From Dokdonella sp. (GTDB taxonomy: Bacteria > Pseudomonadota > Gammaproteobacteria > Xanthomonadales > Rhodanobacteraceae): a DNA stretch of 64,000 nt. The translations under genes were made by a program, and so were the position numbers. Position 1 is the first letter of the stretch. Each line of letters starts with the position of its first letter. Of the stretch, positions 54,637 to 63,096 are shown one piece after another. Below the pieces are notes generated by a model that searched no databases, was not told the origin of the DNA, and saw nothing but the letters and a program-made list of their open reading frames with translations. Location: NCBI RefSeq assembly GCF_019634815.1, contig NZ_JAHCAP010000005.1:95698-159697 (forward strand), written 5' to 3'.

Positions 54637-54684
54637 CGGATATCTCCGCGGCAAGGCGAGGAATGGACGGGGCTCGCGGCGCGG

Positions 54685-55347
54685 TCAAGCGCGCGCGGAC
54701 TGGCTTGGTCGCGGCTGCGCAGGTGCGTGCGGCAGCCAGTGGCGCAGCAAGGTCGCCAGCAGCAGCGCGTACAGGGCCGCCAGCAGTGCCGACAGCGACA
54801 CGTCCGAAAGGAAATGCTTGGCCATGTCGATGCGGGCGATGATCGCGAACAGCGGAATCGTCAGCAGCAGCAGGCGTTGCCACCAAAGCGGGCAGGCGGC
54901 TGCAATCGGCAGCAGCAGGCCGAAGTAGAACGAGGAGTGGCCCGAGGGAAAGCTGCCACCGCCGGTGAACCAGATCTGCGACCAGTCACCACTGGCAAGC
55001 ACTTCAGCCGGGCGCAGGCGGCCGAACAGACCCTTGCCGAGGATCATCGAACCGATCGTTGCAAACTGCACCAGCGCTGCCATCACCAGAACGCGCGGCC
55101 AACGTGCGTTGCGCGCCACCTGCGTCGCAATCAGCCCGAATGCGAGCGTGATGCAGCCTGCCAGCCAATACCAGACATGCAAGCCGCTGAGCGTGTCGAG
55201 CGTGTTGAGTGTTGCGGTCAGCGCAGGCAGGTTCTCGTAGCCGCCGGCACGCACCCATTGCGCGAGCGAGCGATCGGCGCCAAGCAGGCCGACTGCAAGC
55301 AGAACGGCGAAACAGGCCGCAATCCAGGCCAGGAAGCGGCGGTTCAT
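54685..55347 (-). CDS. PAP2-family membrane phosphatase
   Basis: A 220-residue membrane protein with six predicted helices and the three PAP2 catalytic motifs: KGLFGRLRP, GSFPSGHSSF and ARIDMAKHFLSDV (catalytic histidines in the second and third). It probably removes phosphate from a lipid such as phosphatidate, phosphatidylglycerol phosphate or undecaprenyl pyrophosphate. It is divergent from a diacylglycerol kinase gene that catalyses the opposite type of reaction. The start at 55347 gives a normal signal-anchor N-terminus. Confidence 0.9.
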   Translation of the reverse strand: MNRRFLAWIAACFAVLLAVGLLGADRSLAQWVRAGGYENLPALTATLNTLDTLSGLHVWYWLAGCITLAFGLIATQVARNARWPRVLVMAALVQFATIGSMILGKGLFGRLRPAEVLASGDWSQIWFTGGGSFPSGHSSFYFGLLLPIAAACPLWWQRLLLLTIPLFAIIARIDMAKHFLSDVSLSALLAALYALLLATLLRHWLPHAPAQPRPSQSARA

Positions 55348-55632
55348 CCGGCATGCCCGGCCGTGCGCCTGCACGCACGCTTGGCGCTGCCGCGGCTGCG
55401 TCCGTGCAGCAAGTCGTTGTTCGCGCGGTCCGGGCCGCACTGCATGATCGTCACTTGCAACATCGTCCAATCCCCAAAATGCTGTCCCTTTCGACCGTGT
55501 CGTCGGGGTTATGGCATCATCCGGCGCGTTCCAGCCGCGGGCGGGCCGGGTCGATCTTCGACGATCCACGTGGTGGCATTCAAGCCTTCGCGGTCGAGCA
55601 AGGCCATCGCGCGGCATTTTCGATCAGGGGAA

Positions 55633-56004
55633 ATGGCAGGCATGCCGAGCACCGAAGCCAGGGGACCGCGCCAGATGGCGCGGGCGTTCATATGGTCCAT
55701 GCAGGGCATACGCGCAGCATGGCGACATGAAGCCTCATTTCGCCTCGAAGGTTATCTGTTCGTGGTGCTGTGCCCGCTCGGGCTGTGGCTCGGGCGCAAC
55801 GGCATCGAGCGTGCGATCCTCGTTGGCTGTCTGCTGTTCGTGCTCTCGGCGGAACTGCTCAACTCGGCAATCGAGGCGGTGGTCGACAGAACCAGTCCCG
55901 AGTTCAACGAACTGGCCGGCCGCGCCAAGGACATGGGTTCGGCTGCGGTATTCGTGCTGATGATCAATGCCGTGCTGTGCTGGGGTCTGATCCTCTGGCG
56001 TTGA
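55633..56004 (+). CDS. dgkA: Diacylglycerol kinase (prokaryotic DgkA)
   Basis: A small inner-membrane kinase (about 120 residues, three helices) that phosphorylates diacylglycerol, recycling the by-product of membrane-derived oligosaccharide synthesis. The conserved ELLNSAIEAVVDR and GRAKDMGSAAVFVLM match the E. coli enzyme closely. The start is either ATG 55633, very near an AGGGG, or ATG 55642; both precede the conserved region. Confidence 0.95.
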   Translation: MAGMPSTEARGPRQMARAFIWSMQGIRAAWRHEASFRLEGYLFVVLCPLGLWLGRNGIERAILVGCLLFVLSAELLNSAIEAVVDRTSPEFNELAGRAKDMGSAAVFVLMINAVLCWGLILWR

Positions 56005-56106
56005 GCCGGGCGATCCCGCCAGCCCGGTTGCCCCTTGCACGGCGTGCACGCTGGTCGCACAGTGCGCGCTCCGGGGCTTGCCCGTGCCGTTGATGGCGGA
56101 GGAACC

Positions 56107-56715
56107 ATGCGCGCGATCCGATTGCTCACCCTGCTGCTCGCACTGCTCATGTTGGGCGGCTGCGGCTACAACCAGATCCAGTCGAAGGACGAGGCGGTCA
56201 AGGCCGGCTGGTCCGAGGTGCTCAATCAGTACCAGCGCCGTGCGGACCTCGTGCCCAACCTCGTCAACACCGTCAAGGGCTATGCGCAGCACGAGGAGAG
56301 CGTGTTCACCCAGGTGACCGAGGCGCGCGCCAAGGTCGGCCAAATCAACCTCACCGCCGATGATCTGTCGGACGAGAGCAAGATGAAGGCGTTCCAGCAG
56401 GCACAGGGCGAGCTGTCCAGCGCGCTTTCGCGCCTGATGGTGGTTTCGGAGAACTATCCGCAGCTCAAGGCTGACGGCCTGTTCCAGAACCTGCAGGCCC
56501 AGCTCGAAGGCACCGAGAATCGCGTCACCGTGGCCCGCAACCGTTACATCGGGCTGATTCAGGACTACAACACCTACATCCGCTCGTTCCCGACCAACCT
56601 CACCGCGAAGATGTTCGGCTACAAGCCCAAGGCGAACTTCTCGGTCGAGAACGAAAAGCAGATCTCGACCGCGCCGACGGTCGATTTCTCCAAGCCCGCG
56701 CAACCGTCGCAATGA
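56107..56715 (+). CDS. LemA family lipoprotein (second copy)
   Basis: A 202-residue LemA protein made as a lipoprotein (lipobox LGGC after a short hydrophobic signal). Core RRADLVPNLVNTVKGYAQHE is canonical, as is the end M-F-G-Y-K-P-K-A-N-F. It is followed by two TPM-domain genes, the common LemA-TPM arrangement. GGCGGAGGAA precedes the ATG. It shares only the family core with the LemA encoded at 27846, so the two are not recent duplicates. Confidence 0.93.
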   Translation: MRAIRLLTLLLALLMLGGCGYNQIQSKDEAVKAGWSEVLNQYQRRADLVPNLVNTVKGYAQHEESVFTQVTEARAKVGQINLTADDLSDESKMKAFQQAQGELSSALSRLMVVSENYPQLKADGLFQNLQAQLEGTENRVTVARNRYIGLIQDYNTYIRSFPTNLTAKMFGYKPKANFSVENEKQISTAPTVDFSKPAQPSQ

Positions 56716-56719
56716 ACCT

Positions 56720-56760
56720 GTAGGAAAGGCTTCATCGGCGATGGCTCCGAAAGGCAAGCA
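56720..56760 (+). repeat. Possible degenerate REP element
   Basis: TGTAGGAAAGGCTTCATCGG recalls the REP-type sequence TGTAGGAGCGGCTTCAGCCG common in pseudomonads and xanthomonads, in mutated form. It lies in the 189-base gap after the lipoprotein lemA. Confidence 0.35.
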
Positions 56761-56904
56761 TCGCGGCGGTTGCCGCTCTTGCGCATGGATTCTCGGGCCG
56801 CGTGATTTAGCGCTCCCGCGTGACGCCGTTCCTGCACGAGCGCCGGAATGCGCGAGCAAGCGTCCTGGCGAAGCCGGCCCCTATCCATTACGTGGACAAC
56901 TTGC

Positions 56905-57813
56905 GTGAAACGACTGTTGCGCACCCTGGTTTTTCTCGTCGCACTGGCGCTTGCGGCAGGCGTCGCCATCGCTGCCGACGGCGCCCTGCAGCCGATCCCT
57001 TCGTTCGGGGAACGCGTGACCGACCTCACCGGCACGCTCGACGCGCAGCAGAAGACCAAGCTCGCGGGCGAGCTGGAAGCGCTGGAGAAGGCCAAGGGCT
57101 CACGCGTGGCGGTGCTGCTGGTGTCGACCACGCAGCCCGAGGACATCGCCCAGTACAGCATCCGCGTCACCGATGCCTGGCGGCTTTCGCGCAGCGATGG
57201 CAAGACCCACGACGGCGTGCTGCTGATCGTGGCCAAGGATGATCGCCGCGTGCGCATCGAGGTGGGCCAGGACATGGAAGGTGCGATCCCCGATGCAGCG
57301 GCAGCACGCATCATCCGCGAGTACATCACGCCCCGGTTCCGCGCCGGCGACTATGCCGGCGGCATCGAGGACGCAGTGGGCGCGCTGACGAAACTCATCA
57401 ACGACGAGCCCCTGCCGGCACCGCTGGCCGACGAACGCGGAGCAGATGATCCGTTCGGCAGCACGATGATGTTTGGCTTGTTTGCCATGTTGTGGGCGCG
57501 TGTCGTGTTCAATGGGTTTCCCGTATTGCTGCGCGTGCTGCTGGTTGCTGCAGTCAGCATGGGCGCTGGTTGGTTGATCAGCGGCGCGATCGAGATCGGC
57601 ATCCTGTTCGGCGTGGTGGGTTTGTTTGTGGGCTTGCTGGGTGCAGGAGGCGGCGGGATGGCCAGTCGCGGCGGGGGCTGGGGTGGATTCAGTGGTGGCG
57701 GCGGCTGGAGCGGCGGTGGCGGCAGTTGGGGTGGTGGTGGCTCCAGCGGTGGCGGCTTTTCCGGCGGCTCCAGCGGTGGCTTTTCCGGCGGCGGCGCTTC
57801 GGGAGGCTGGTGA
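56905..57813 (+). CDS. TPM domain (YgcG-like) membrane protein with Gly/Ser-rich tail
   Basis: A 302-residue protein: signal peptide (MKRLLRTLVFLVALALAAGVAIA), a periplasmic TPM domain (VTDLTGTLDAQQKTKLAGEL, GKTHDGVLLIVAKDDRRVRI), two or three membrane helices (about 190-250), and a Gly/Ser/Trp-rich C-terminal tail. This is the standard partner of LemA. GTG 56905 begins the signal peptide; the ribosome site is weak. The stop overlaps the next gene by one base. Confidence 0.9.
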   Translation: MKRLLRTLVFLVALALAAGVAIAADGALQPIPSFGERVTDLTGTLDAQQKTKLAGELEALEKAKGSRVAVLLVSTTQPEDIAQYSIRVTDAWRLSRSDGKTHDGVLLIVAKDDRRVRIEVGQDMEGAIPDAAAARIIREYITPRFRAGDYAGGIEDAVGALTKLINDEPLPAPLADERGADDPFGSTMMFGLFAMLWARVVFNGFPVLLRVLLVAAVSMGAGWLISGAIEIGILFGVVGLFVGLLGAGGGGMASRGGGWGGFSGGGGWSGGGGSWGGGGSSGGGFSGGSSGGFSGGGASGGW

Positions 57814-58301
57814 TGCGATACCTGCGCCATCTGTTCGATCTGGGCGCCGCGCGGCGCAGCTTTCCTGCGTCGACGCTCGACGCGATCCAGCATGCGATCC
57901 ATGCCAGCGAGACGCAGCATCACGGCGAGATCGTGTTCGCGGTTGAAGGCAGCTTGAGCCTTGCCCATCTGTGGCGCGGGGGCGGTGCGCGCGATCGCGC
58001 GCGCGAAGTGTTCAGTCATTTGCGTGTATGGAACACAGAGCACAATACCGGCGTGCTGGTCTACGTGCTGCTCGCCGAGCGCGCGATCGAGATCGTCGCC
58101 GACCGCGGCATCGCAGCGAAGGTCGCGCAAGCGCGCTGGGACGAGATCTGCGTGACGATGCAGCAGCATTTCGGTGCCGGTGAATTTGAGCGCGGCGCCA
58201 TTGCCGGCATCGAGGCGATCAGTGCGATTCTCGTCTCGGCGTTTCCTGCCGATGGCAGCACCGATCGCGACGAGTTGCCCGATCGCCCGGTGGTGCTGTG
58301 A
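57813..58301 (+). CDS. TPM domain protein, soluble form
   Basis: A 162-residue second TPM domain without signal peptide (GEIVFAVEGSLSLAHLW, EHNTGVLVYVLLAERAIEIV, ARWDEICVTMQQHFGAGEFE). It is coupled to the preceding TPM gene (TGATG). With lemA and the first TPM gene it forms a three-gene module. Confidence 0.9.
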   Translation: MRYLRHLFDLGAARRSFPASTLDAIQHAIHASETQHHGEIVFAVEGSLSLAHLWRGGGARDRAREVFSHLRVWNTEHNTGVLVYVLLAERAIEIVADRGIAAKVAQARWDEICVTMQQHFGAGEFERGAIAGIEAISAILVSAFPADGSTDRDELPDRPVVL

Positions 58302-58380
58302 ACCGTGACGTCGCGCCTCACGGACTTGTTGCGCGCGCGCCAAGGCGCTAGCGTGCACGTTCTGCTGCACGGATTGATCC

Positions 58381-59586
58381 ATGAGCGAAACGATTGAATA
58401 TCCGGCGCTGTTCCTCAAGCGCGGCGAGGACGCGCGCCTGCGCGCGGGACACCTGTGGGTGTTTTCCAACGAGGTCGATGTCGAGCGCTCGCCGCTGACC
58501 GGCTTTGCACCGGGCGATGCCTGCGCGATCGTCGATCATCGCGGCAAGGCGATCGGTGTCGGCTACGTCAATCCCAATTCGCTGATCGCCGCGCGCCTGG
58601 TCGCGCGTGGCCTCGAACACGCACTCGATACTTCGCTGATCGTGCATCGGCTCAATGTCGCGCTGTCGCTGCGCGAGCGGCTTTACGCGCAGCCATACTA
58701 TCGTCTCGTGTTTGGCGAGGCCGATGGCCTGCCGGGCCTCACCGTCGACCGCTTCGGCGATGTGCTGGTGGCGCAGGCGACCACCGCAGGCATGGATCGG
58801 CGCAAGGACGAAATCCGCGATGCCTTGGTCAAGGTGATCAAGCCGCGCCAGCTGTGGTGGAAGAACGATGCCGGGATCCGCGCACTCGAACATCTCGCCG
58901 AGGTGGTCGAACTCGGCCACGGCGAGCCAGGTGGCGAGGTGTTCGCGCGCGAGGGCAGGCTCGAATTCCGCATCGACCCGGTCGGCGGTCAGAAGACCGG
59001 CTGGTTCTACGACCAGCGCGAGAATCGCGACCAGCTGGCCCGACTGGTCGCCGGCAAGCGCGTACTCGACATGTTTTCCTATCTCGGCGGCTGGGGCATC
59101 CGCGCCGCGGCCGAGGGCGCGAGCGACGTCGTCTGCGTGGATGCCTCGGCAGCCGCGGTGGAAACAATCGCGGCCAATGCCGAGCGCAACGGTGTCGGCG
59201 AGCGCGTGCGCGCACTGCGCGCCGATGCCTTCGATCACCTGCGTGCGCTGCGCGAAGCGCGCGAGCGCTTCGACGTGGTGATCCTCGATCCGCCCGCCTT
59301 CATCAAGCGCAAGAAGGACGCCGCCGAAGGCCGGCTCGCCTATCGACGTCTCAACGAATTGGGGATGCAGGTGCTCGCGCGTGACGGCCTGCTCGTCACT
59401 TGCTCGTGCTCGCACCACCTGCCGCGCGCGGCCCTGCTCGACGGCGTGCAACAAGGCGCACGCCATCTGGATCGCCAGGTGCAGATGCTGATCGCGTTGC
59501 AACAGGCGCCCGATCATCCGGTGCATCCGGCGATCGCCGAAACCGAATACCTCAAGGGCTTCATCTGCCGCGTGCTGCCGGCATAA
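58381..59586 (+). CDS. rlmI: 23S rRNA m5C methyltransferase RlmI-like
   Basis: A 401-residue SAM-dependent methyltransferase. An N-terminal PUA domain ([13 protein letters not shown]) is followed by the RlmI/YccW-type catalytic domain with the SAM-binding [29 protein letters not shown], and the cysteine pair region TCSCSHHL. In E. coli RlmI methylates C1962 of 23S rRNA. ATG 58381 starts the typical N-terminus. It lies eight bases before lgt and is likely in one operon with it. Confidence 0.92.
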   Translation: MSETIEYPALFLKRGEDARLRAGHLWVFSNEVDVERSPLTGFAPGDACAIVDHRGKAIGVGYVNPNSLIAARLVARGLEHALDTSLIVHRLNVALSLRERLYAQPYYRLVFGEADGLPGLTVDRFGDVLVAQATTAGMDRRKDEIRDALVKVIKPRQLWWKNDAGIRALEHLAEVVELGHGEPGGEVFAREGRLEFRIDPVGGQKTGWFYDQRENRDQLARLVAGKRVLDMFSYLGGWGIRAAAEGASDVVCVDASAAAVETIAANAERNGVGERVRALRADAFDHLRALREARERFDVVILDPPAFIKRKKDAAEGRLAYRRLNELGMQVLARDGLLVTCSCSHHLPRAALLDGVQQGARHLDRQVQMLIALQQAPDHPVHPAIAETEYLKGFICRVLPA

Positions 59587-59593
59587 TCCACCG

Positions 59594-60475
59594 ATGCATT
59601 ACCTCGTCGATTTCAATCCCGTCGCCATCGCCCTCGGCCCGGTGCAGGTGCACTGGTACGGACTCATGTATCTGGGCGGCTTTGCCGGCGCCTGGTGGCT
59701 GGGCCAGCGGCGACTCGCCGCGGGCCGCCTGCCGGTCACGCGCGATGCGTTTGCCGATCTCGCCTTTTACGTCATGCTCGGCGTGATCCTCGGTGGCCGC
59801 ATCGGCTACGTAGTGTTCTACAACTTCGGCCAATACCTCGCGCATCCGCTCGATGTGTTCAAGGTCTGGGACGGCGGCATGTCGTTTCATGGCGGCCTGC
59901 TCGGCGTGCTGCTCGCCGGCTGGCTGTGGTCGCGCGCGCAGAAACTGCATTTTTTCGACACCATCGACTTCGTCGCGCCGCTGGTGCCGATCGGGCTTGG
60001 CCTCGGTCGTCTGGGCAATTTCATCAATGGGGAATTGTGGGGCGACTTCACGCAACGGCCCTGGGGCATGATCTTTCCGGCGGCACCGGAGCTGGCCGAG
60101 CGCTCGCACGCAGCGCTGCTCGCCGCATACCAGGCCGGTGAACTTGAAGCCTTTGCGCGTCATCCGACCCAGCTCTACGAATTCGCACTCGAGGGCGTGG
60201 TGATGTTCACGCTGCTGGTCCTGTACTCGCGCAAGCCGCGCCCGCGCTATGCGGTATCGGGCTGGTTTGCACTGCTCTACGGCGTGTTTCGTTTCCTCGT
60301 CGAATTCGTGCGTGTACCCGATGTTCAGCTCGGCTACCTCGCCTTCGGCTGGCTGACGATGGGGCAGGTACTGTCCTTGCCGCTTGTCCTGCTCGGCCTG
60401 TTCCTGTTGTGGCGCTCGCGTCATGCGCCGACCCTGCAGCCGCAGGTGGTCGCCGCTGCCGACGGGGACAATTGA
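59594..60475 (+). CDS. lgt: Prolipoprotein diacylglyceryl transferase
   Basis: Attaches diacylglycerol to the lipobox cysteine of prolipoproteins at the inner membrane. 293 residues, about seven helices, with the signature [15 protein letters not shown] and the N-terminal [11 protein letters not shown]. Lipoproteins in this window that would use it include PilP, the Ig-like protein and the second LemA. It overlaps thyA by one base. Confidence 0.97.
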   Translation: MHYLVDFNPVAIALGPVQVHWYGLMYLGGFAGAWWLGQRRLAAGRLPVTRDAFADLAFYVMLGVILGGRIGYVVFYNFGQYLAHPLDVFKVWDGGMSFHGGLLGVLLAGWLWSRAQKLHFFDTIDFVAPLVPIGLGLGRLGNFINGELWGDFTQRPWGMIFPAAPELAERSHAALLAAYQAGELEAFARHPTQLYEFALEGVVMFTLLVLYSRKPRPRYAVSGWFALLYGVFRFLVEFVRVPDVQLGYLAFGWLTMGQVLSLPLVLLGLFLLWRSRHAPTLQPQVVAAADGDN

Positions 60476-61269
60476 TGCGCCAGTATCTCGACCTGCTGCG
60501 CCATGTGCTCGAACACGGCACCGAAAAGTCTGATCGCACCGGCACCGGCACGCGCAGCGTGTTCGGTTGGCAGATGCGCTTCGATCTCGCGCAGGGTTTT
60601 CCGCTGGTGACGACCAAGAGGCTGCACCTGCGCTCGATCATCCACGAGTTGATCTGGTTTCTGCGCGGGCAGACCAATATCGCCTATCTCAAGGAACACG
60701 GCGTCTCGATCTGGGACGAGTGGGCCGATGAACAGGGTGAGCTCGGGCCCGTCTACGGCAAGCAGTGGCGTGCATGGGCCGCGCCCGATGGCCGCAGCAT
60801 CGACCAGATCGCCACCATCGTCGAGGAGATCCGGCGCAATCCAGATTCGCGCCGCCTCATCGTGAGCGCGTGGAACGTCGCCGATCTGCCGGCGATGGCG
60901 CTGCAACCCTGCCACACGATGTTCCAGTTCTACGTTGCTGGTGGTCGGCTCTCGTGCCAGCTCTACCAGCGTTCGGCTGACATCTTTCTCGGCGTGCCGT
61001 TCAACATCGCCAGCTACGCGCTGCTCACCCACATGGTCGCGCAGGTCTGCGATCTCGCGCCCGGTGACTTCGTGCACACGCTCGGCGATGCGCACCTGTA
61101 TTCCAATCATTTCGAACAGGCGCGCGAACAGCTCACGCGCGAGCCGAGGCCGTTGGCGCAACTGTCGCTCAATCCCGCAGTGCGCTTGCTCGACGCGTTC
61201 CGCTTCGAGGACATCACGATCGAAGGTTACACGCCGCATCTGGCGATCAAGGCACCGGTGGCGGTGTGA
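60475..61269 (+). CDS. thyA: Thymidylate synthase
   Basis: Converts dUMP to dTMP using methylene-tetrahydrofolate. 264 residues, the same length as in E. coli, with nucleophile Cys146 in [12 protein letters not shown] and the conserved [17 protein letters not shown]. The stop-start overlap with lgt (TGATG) and GTGA overlap with folA show an lgt-thyA-folA operon. The dihydrofolate made here is recycled by the next gene product. Confidence 0.97.
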   Translation: MRQYLDLLRHVLEHGTEKSDRTGTGTRSVFGWQMRFDLAQGFPLVTTKRLHLRSIIHELIWFLRGQTNIAYLKEHGVSIWDEWADEQGELGPVYGKQWRAWAAPDGRSIDQIATIVEEIRRNPDSRRLIVSAWNVADLPAMALQPCHTMFQFYVAGGRLSCQLYQRSADIFLGVPFNIASYALLTHMVAQVCDLAPGDFVHTLGDAHLYSNHFEQAREQLTREPRPLAQLSLNPAVRLLDAFRFEDITIEGYTPHLAIKAPVAV

Positions 61270-61775
61270 GCCGGCCCGCTCGCATCAGCCTGATTGCCGC
61301 GCTCGATCGCAATCGCGCGATCGGGCGCGACGGCGCGATGCCCTGGCACCTGCCCGAGGATCTCAAGCGCTTCAAGGCGCTCACGCTCGGCAAGCCCGTG
61401 CTCATGGGCCGCAAGACCGCGCTCGCGATCGGCCGCGCGTTGCCCGGGCGCCTCAACCTCGTGCTCACGCGCGGCGCGCAGGCGCCGTACCCGCAGCAAC
61501 AGGTCGTGGCCTCGGTCGCCGCCGCGCTCGATCGCGCTGGCGCCGAGGAACTTGCGGTGATCGGCGGCGGCGAGGTCTATGCGCTCGCACTGCCGCTGGC
61601 TACGCATCTGCACCTGACCTGGGTCGATGCACAGGTCGATGCAGCCGACACCTGGTTCCCGGCCATCGACCCGCGCGAGTGGCACGAAGTCGCACGCGAA
61701 CACCACGCTGTAGATGCGCGCCATGCGCATGCGATGAACTTCGTCGATTACGAACGCCGGCAGAGCGGCGCGTGA
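61266..61775 (+). CDS. folA: Dihydrofolate reductase
   Basis: Reduces dihydrofolate to tetrahydrofolate; the target of trimethoprim. 169 residues with [42 protein letters not shown] and [14 protein letters not shown] start overlapping thyA by four bases. Confidence 0.96.
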   Translation: MSRPARISLIAALDRNRAIGRDGAMPWHLPEDLKRFKALTLGKPVLMGRKTALAIGRALPGRLNLVLTRGAQAPYPQQQVVASVAAALDRAGAEELAVIGGGEVYALALPLATHLHLTWVDAQVDAADTWFPAIDPREWHEVAREHHAVDARHAHAMNFVDYERRQSGA

Positions 61776-61864
61776 GCACCCGGCCGCGAGGCATGGCCGG
61801 CCACGGACCCACCCGTGAGCGCGTGCAAGCAAGCGGCGGCCCCTGAGCCGAAACGATCAGCGCT

Positions 61865-62713
61865 TCAGTCTTGTTCCTTGCCCGGCGGTGGTTTTCGATC
61901 GGACTGGATCGTCACGTACTGCGCTTCTTCGCCGTCCAGGCGCAAGGCGGTGAGCGCGCCGCCCCAGACGCAGCCGGTGTCGAGTGCGTACACGCCAAGT
62001 CCGGCGAAGCGACCGAGCATCGACCAGTGGCCGCAGACTATGCGCAGATCGCGTTCAACCACGCCGGGCACGGCAAACCAGGGATACAGACCGGGCTTCT
62101 GCGTGCCGGGTTTGCCCTTGGCGCCGAAGGCGATGCGGCCACGCACGTCGACATAGCGCATGCGCGTGAACACGTTGATGCCGGCGCGCCAGCGATCGAT
62201 GCCATGCAGGCGCGAAGTCCACAGGTCGGGCTTGTTGCCGAACATCTGCTTGAGCAGGCGCCGGTGCGCCTCGCCATGCAGCTTGTCCTCGATCTCGCGC
62301 GCGATCGCCTCGGCCTGTTGCGTGCTCCAGCGCGGAAACAATCCGGCATGCACGAGCAGGAAACCGAGCTCACGATCGACATGCACGAGCTTGCGCGTAC
62401 GCAGCCAGGTGAGCAGTTCCTCGTGATCGGGTGCGAATAGCACTTCGCGCAGCTCGGGGTTGACGCGTGCCTGATCCTCGCGTTTGCGCTGCGCGATCGC
62501 CAGCAGCGACAGGTCGTGGTTGCCGAGTGCGACGATCGCTCGCTCGCCCAGCGACTTGATCGTGCGCAATACAGCGAGAGACTGGCCGCCGCGATTGACG
62601 AGGTCGCCGCAGAACCACAGTGTGTCGCGCGCGGGATCGAAGGCGAGCTTGTCGATCAGGCGGAGCAGTTCGTCGTGGCAGCCCTGGACGTCGCCGATCG
62701 CCCACGTGGCCAT
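61865..62713 (-). CDS. apaH: Symmetrical bis(5'-nucleosyl)-tetraphosphatase
   Basis: Hydrolyses Ap4A to two ADP and removes Np4N RNA caps. 282 residues of the metallophosphatase fold with GDVQGC, GDLVNRGGQSL and GNHD at the N-terminus and HAGLFP further on. It is coupled to apaG by a one-base overlap and convergent with folA. Confidence 0.96.
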   Translation of the reverse strand: MATWAIGDVQGCHDELLRLIDKLAFDPARDTLWFCGDLVNRGGQSLAVLRTIKSLGERAIVALGNHDLSLLAIAQRKREDQARVNPELREVLFAPDHEELLTWLRTRKLVHVDRELGFLLVHAGLFPRWSTQQAEAIAREIEDKLHGEAHRRLLKQMFGNKPDLWTSRLHGIDRWRAGINVFTRMRYVDVRGRIAFGAKGKPGTQKPGLYPWFAVPGVVERDLRIVCGHWSMLGRFAGLGVYALDTGCVWGGALTALRLDGEEAQYVTIQSDRKPPPGKEQD

Positions 62714-63096
62714 CAGTGCAAGGTCCGCGGCGTCGTCAGCACGAAAGTTGGAATCATCGCGTCGAACTGGGTGCCGTCGTCGGCAACCATCTGATAGCTG
62801 CCGCGCATCGTGCCCAGATCGGTCTCGATCACTGCGCCCGAGGTGTATTCATAGCCTTCGCCCGGTTTCATCCACGGCTGTTCCCCGACCACACCGTCGC
62901 CGCGCACTTCATGCACCTTGCCGTTGGCGTCGGTGATGACCCAGTGGCGCGACAGCAGGCGCGCACCGACCGTGCCGTGATTGGCGATGGTGATGCGGTA
63001 GGCGAAGGCGTAGCGGTTCTCGTGCGGAGCCGACTGGTCGTCGAGAAAGCGCGTGTCGACCGAAATCGAAATGTCGTAGGGTTTCTTGCTGCTCAT
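62713..63096 (-). CDS. apaG: ApaG protein
   Basis: A 127-residue protein of fibronectin-III-like fold, with the family blocks YAFAYRITIANHG, LLSRHWVITDANG and GEGYEYTSGAVI followed by G-x-M-x-G-S-Y. It is linked to apaH in many proteobacteria; the biochemical role is uncertain. The ATG at 63096 is used; a GTG two codons earlier is possible. Confidence 0.95.
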   Translation of the reverse strand: MSSKKPYDISISVDTRFLDDQSAPHENRYAFAYRITIANHGTVGARLLSRHWVITDANGKVHEVRGDGVVGEQPWMKPGEGYEYTSGAVIETDLGTMRGSYQMVADDGTQFDAMIPTFVLTTPRTLH

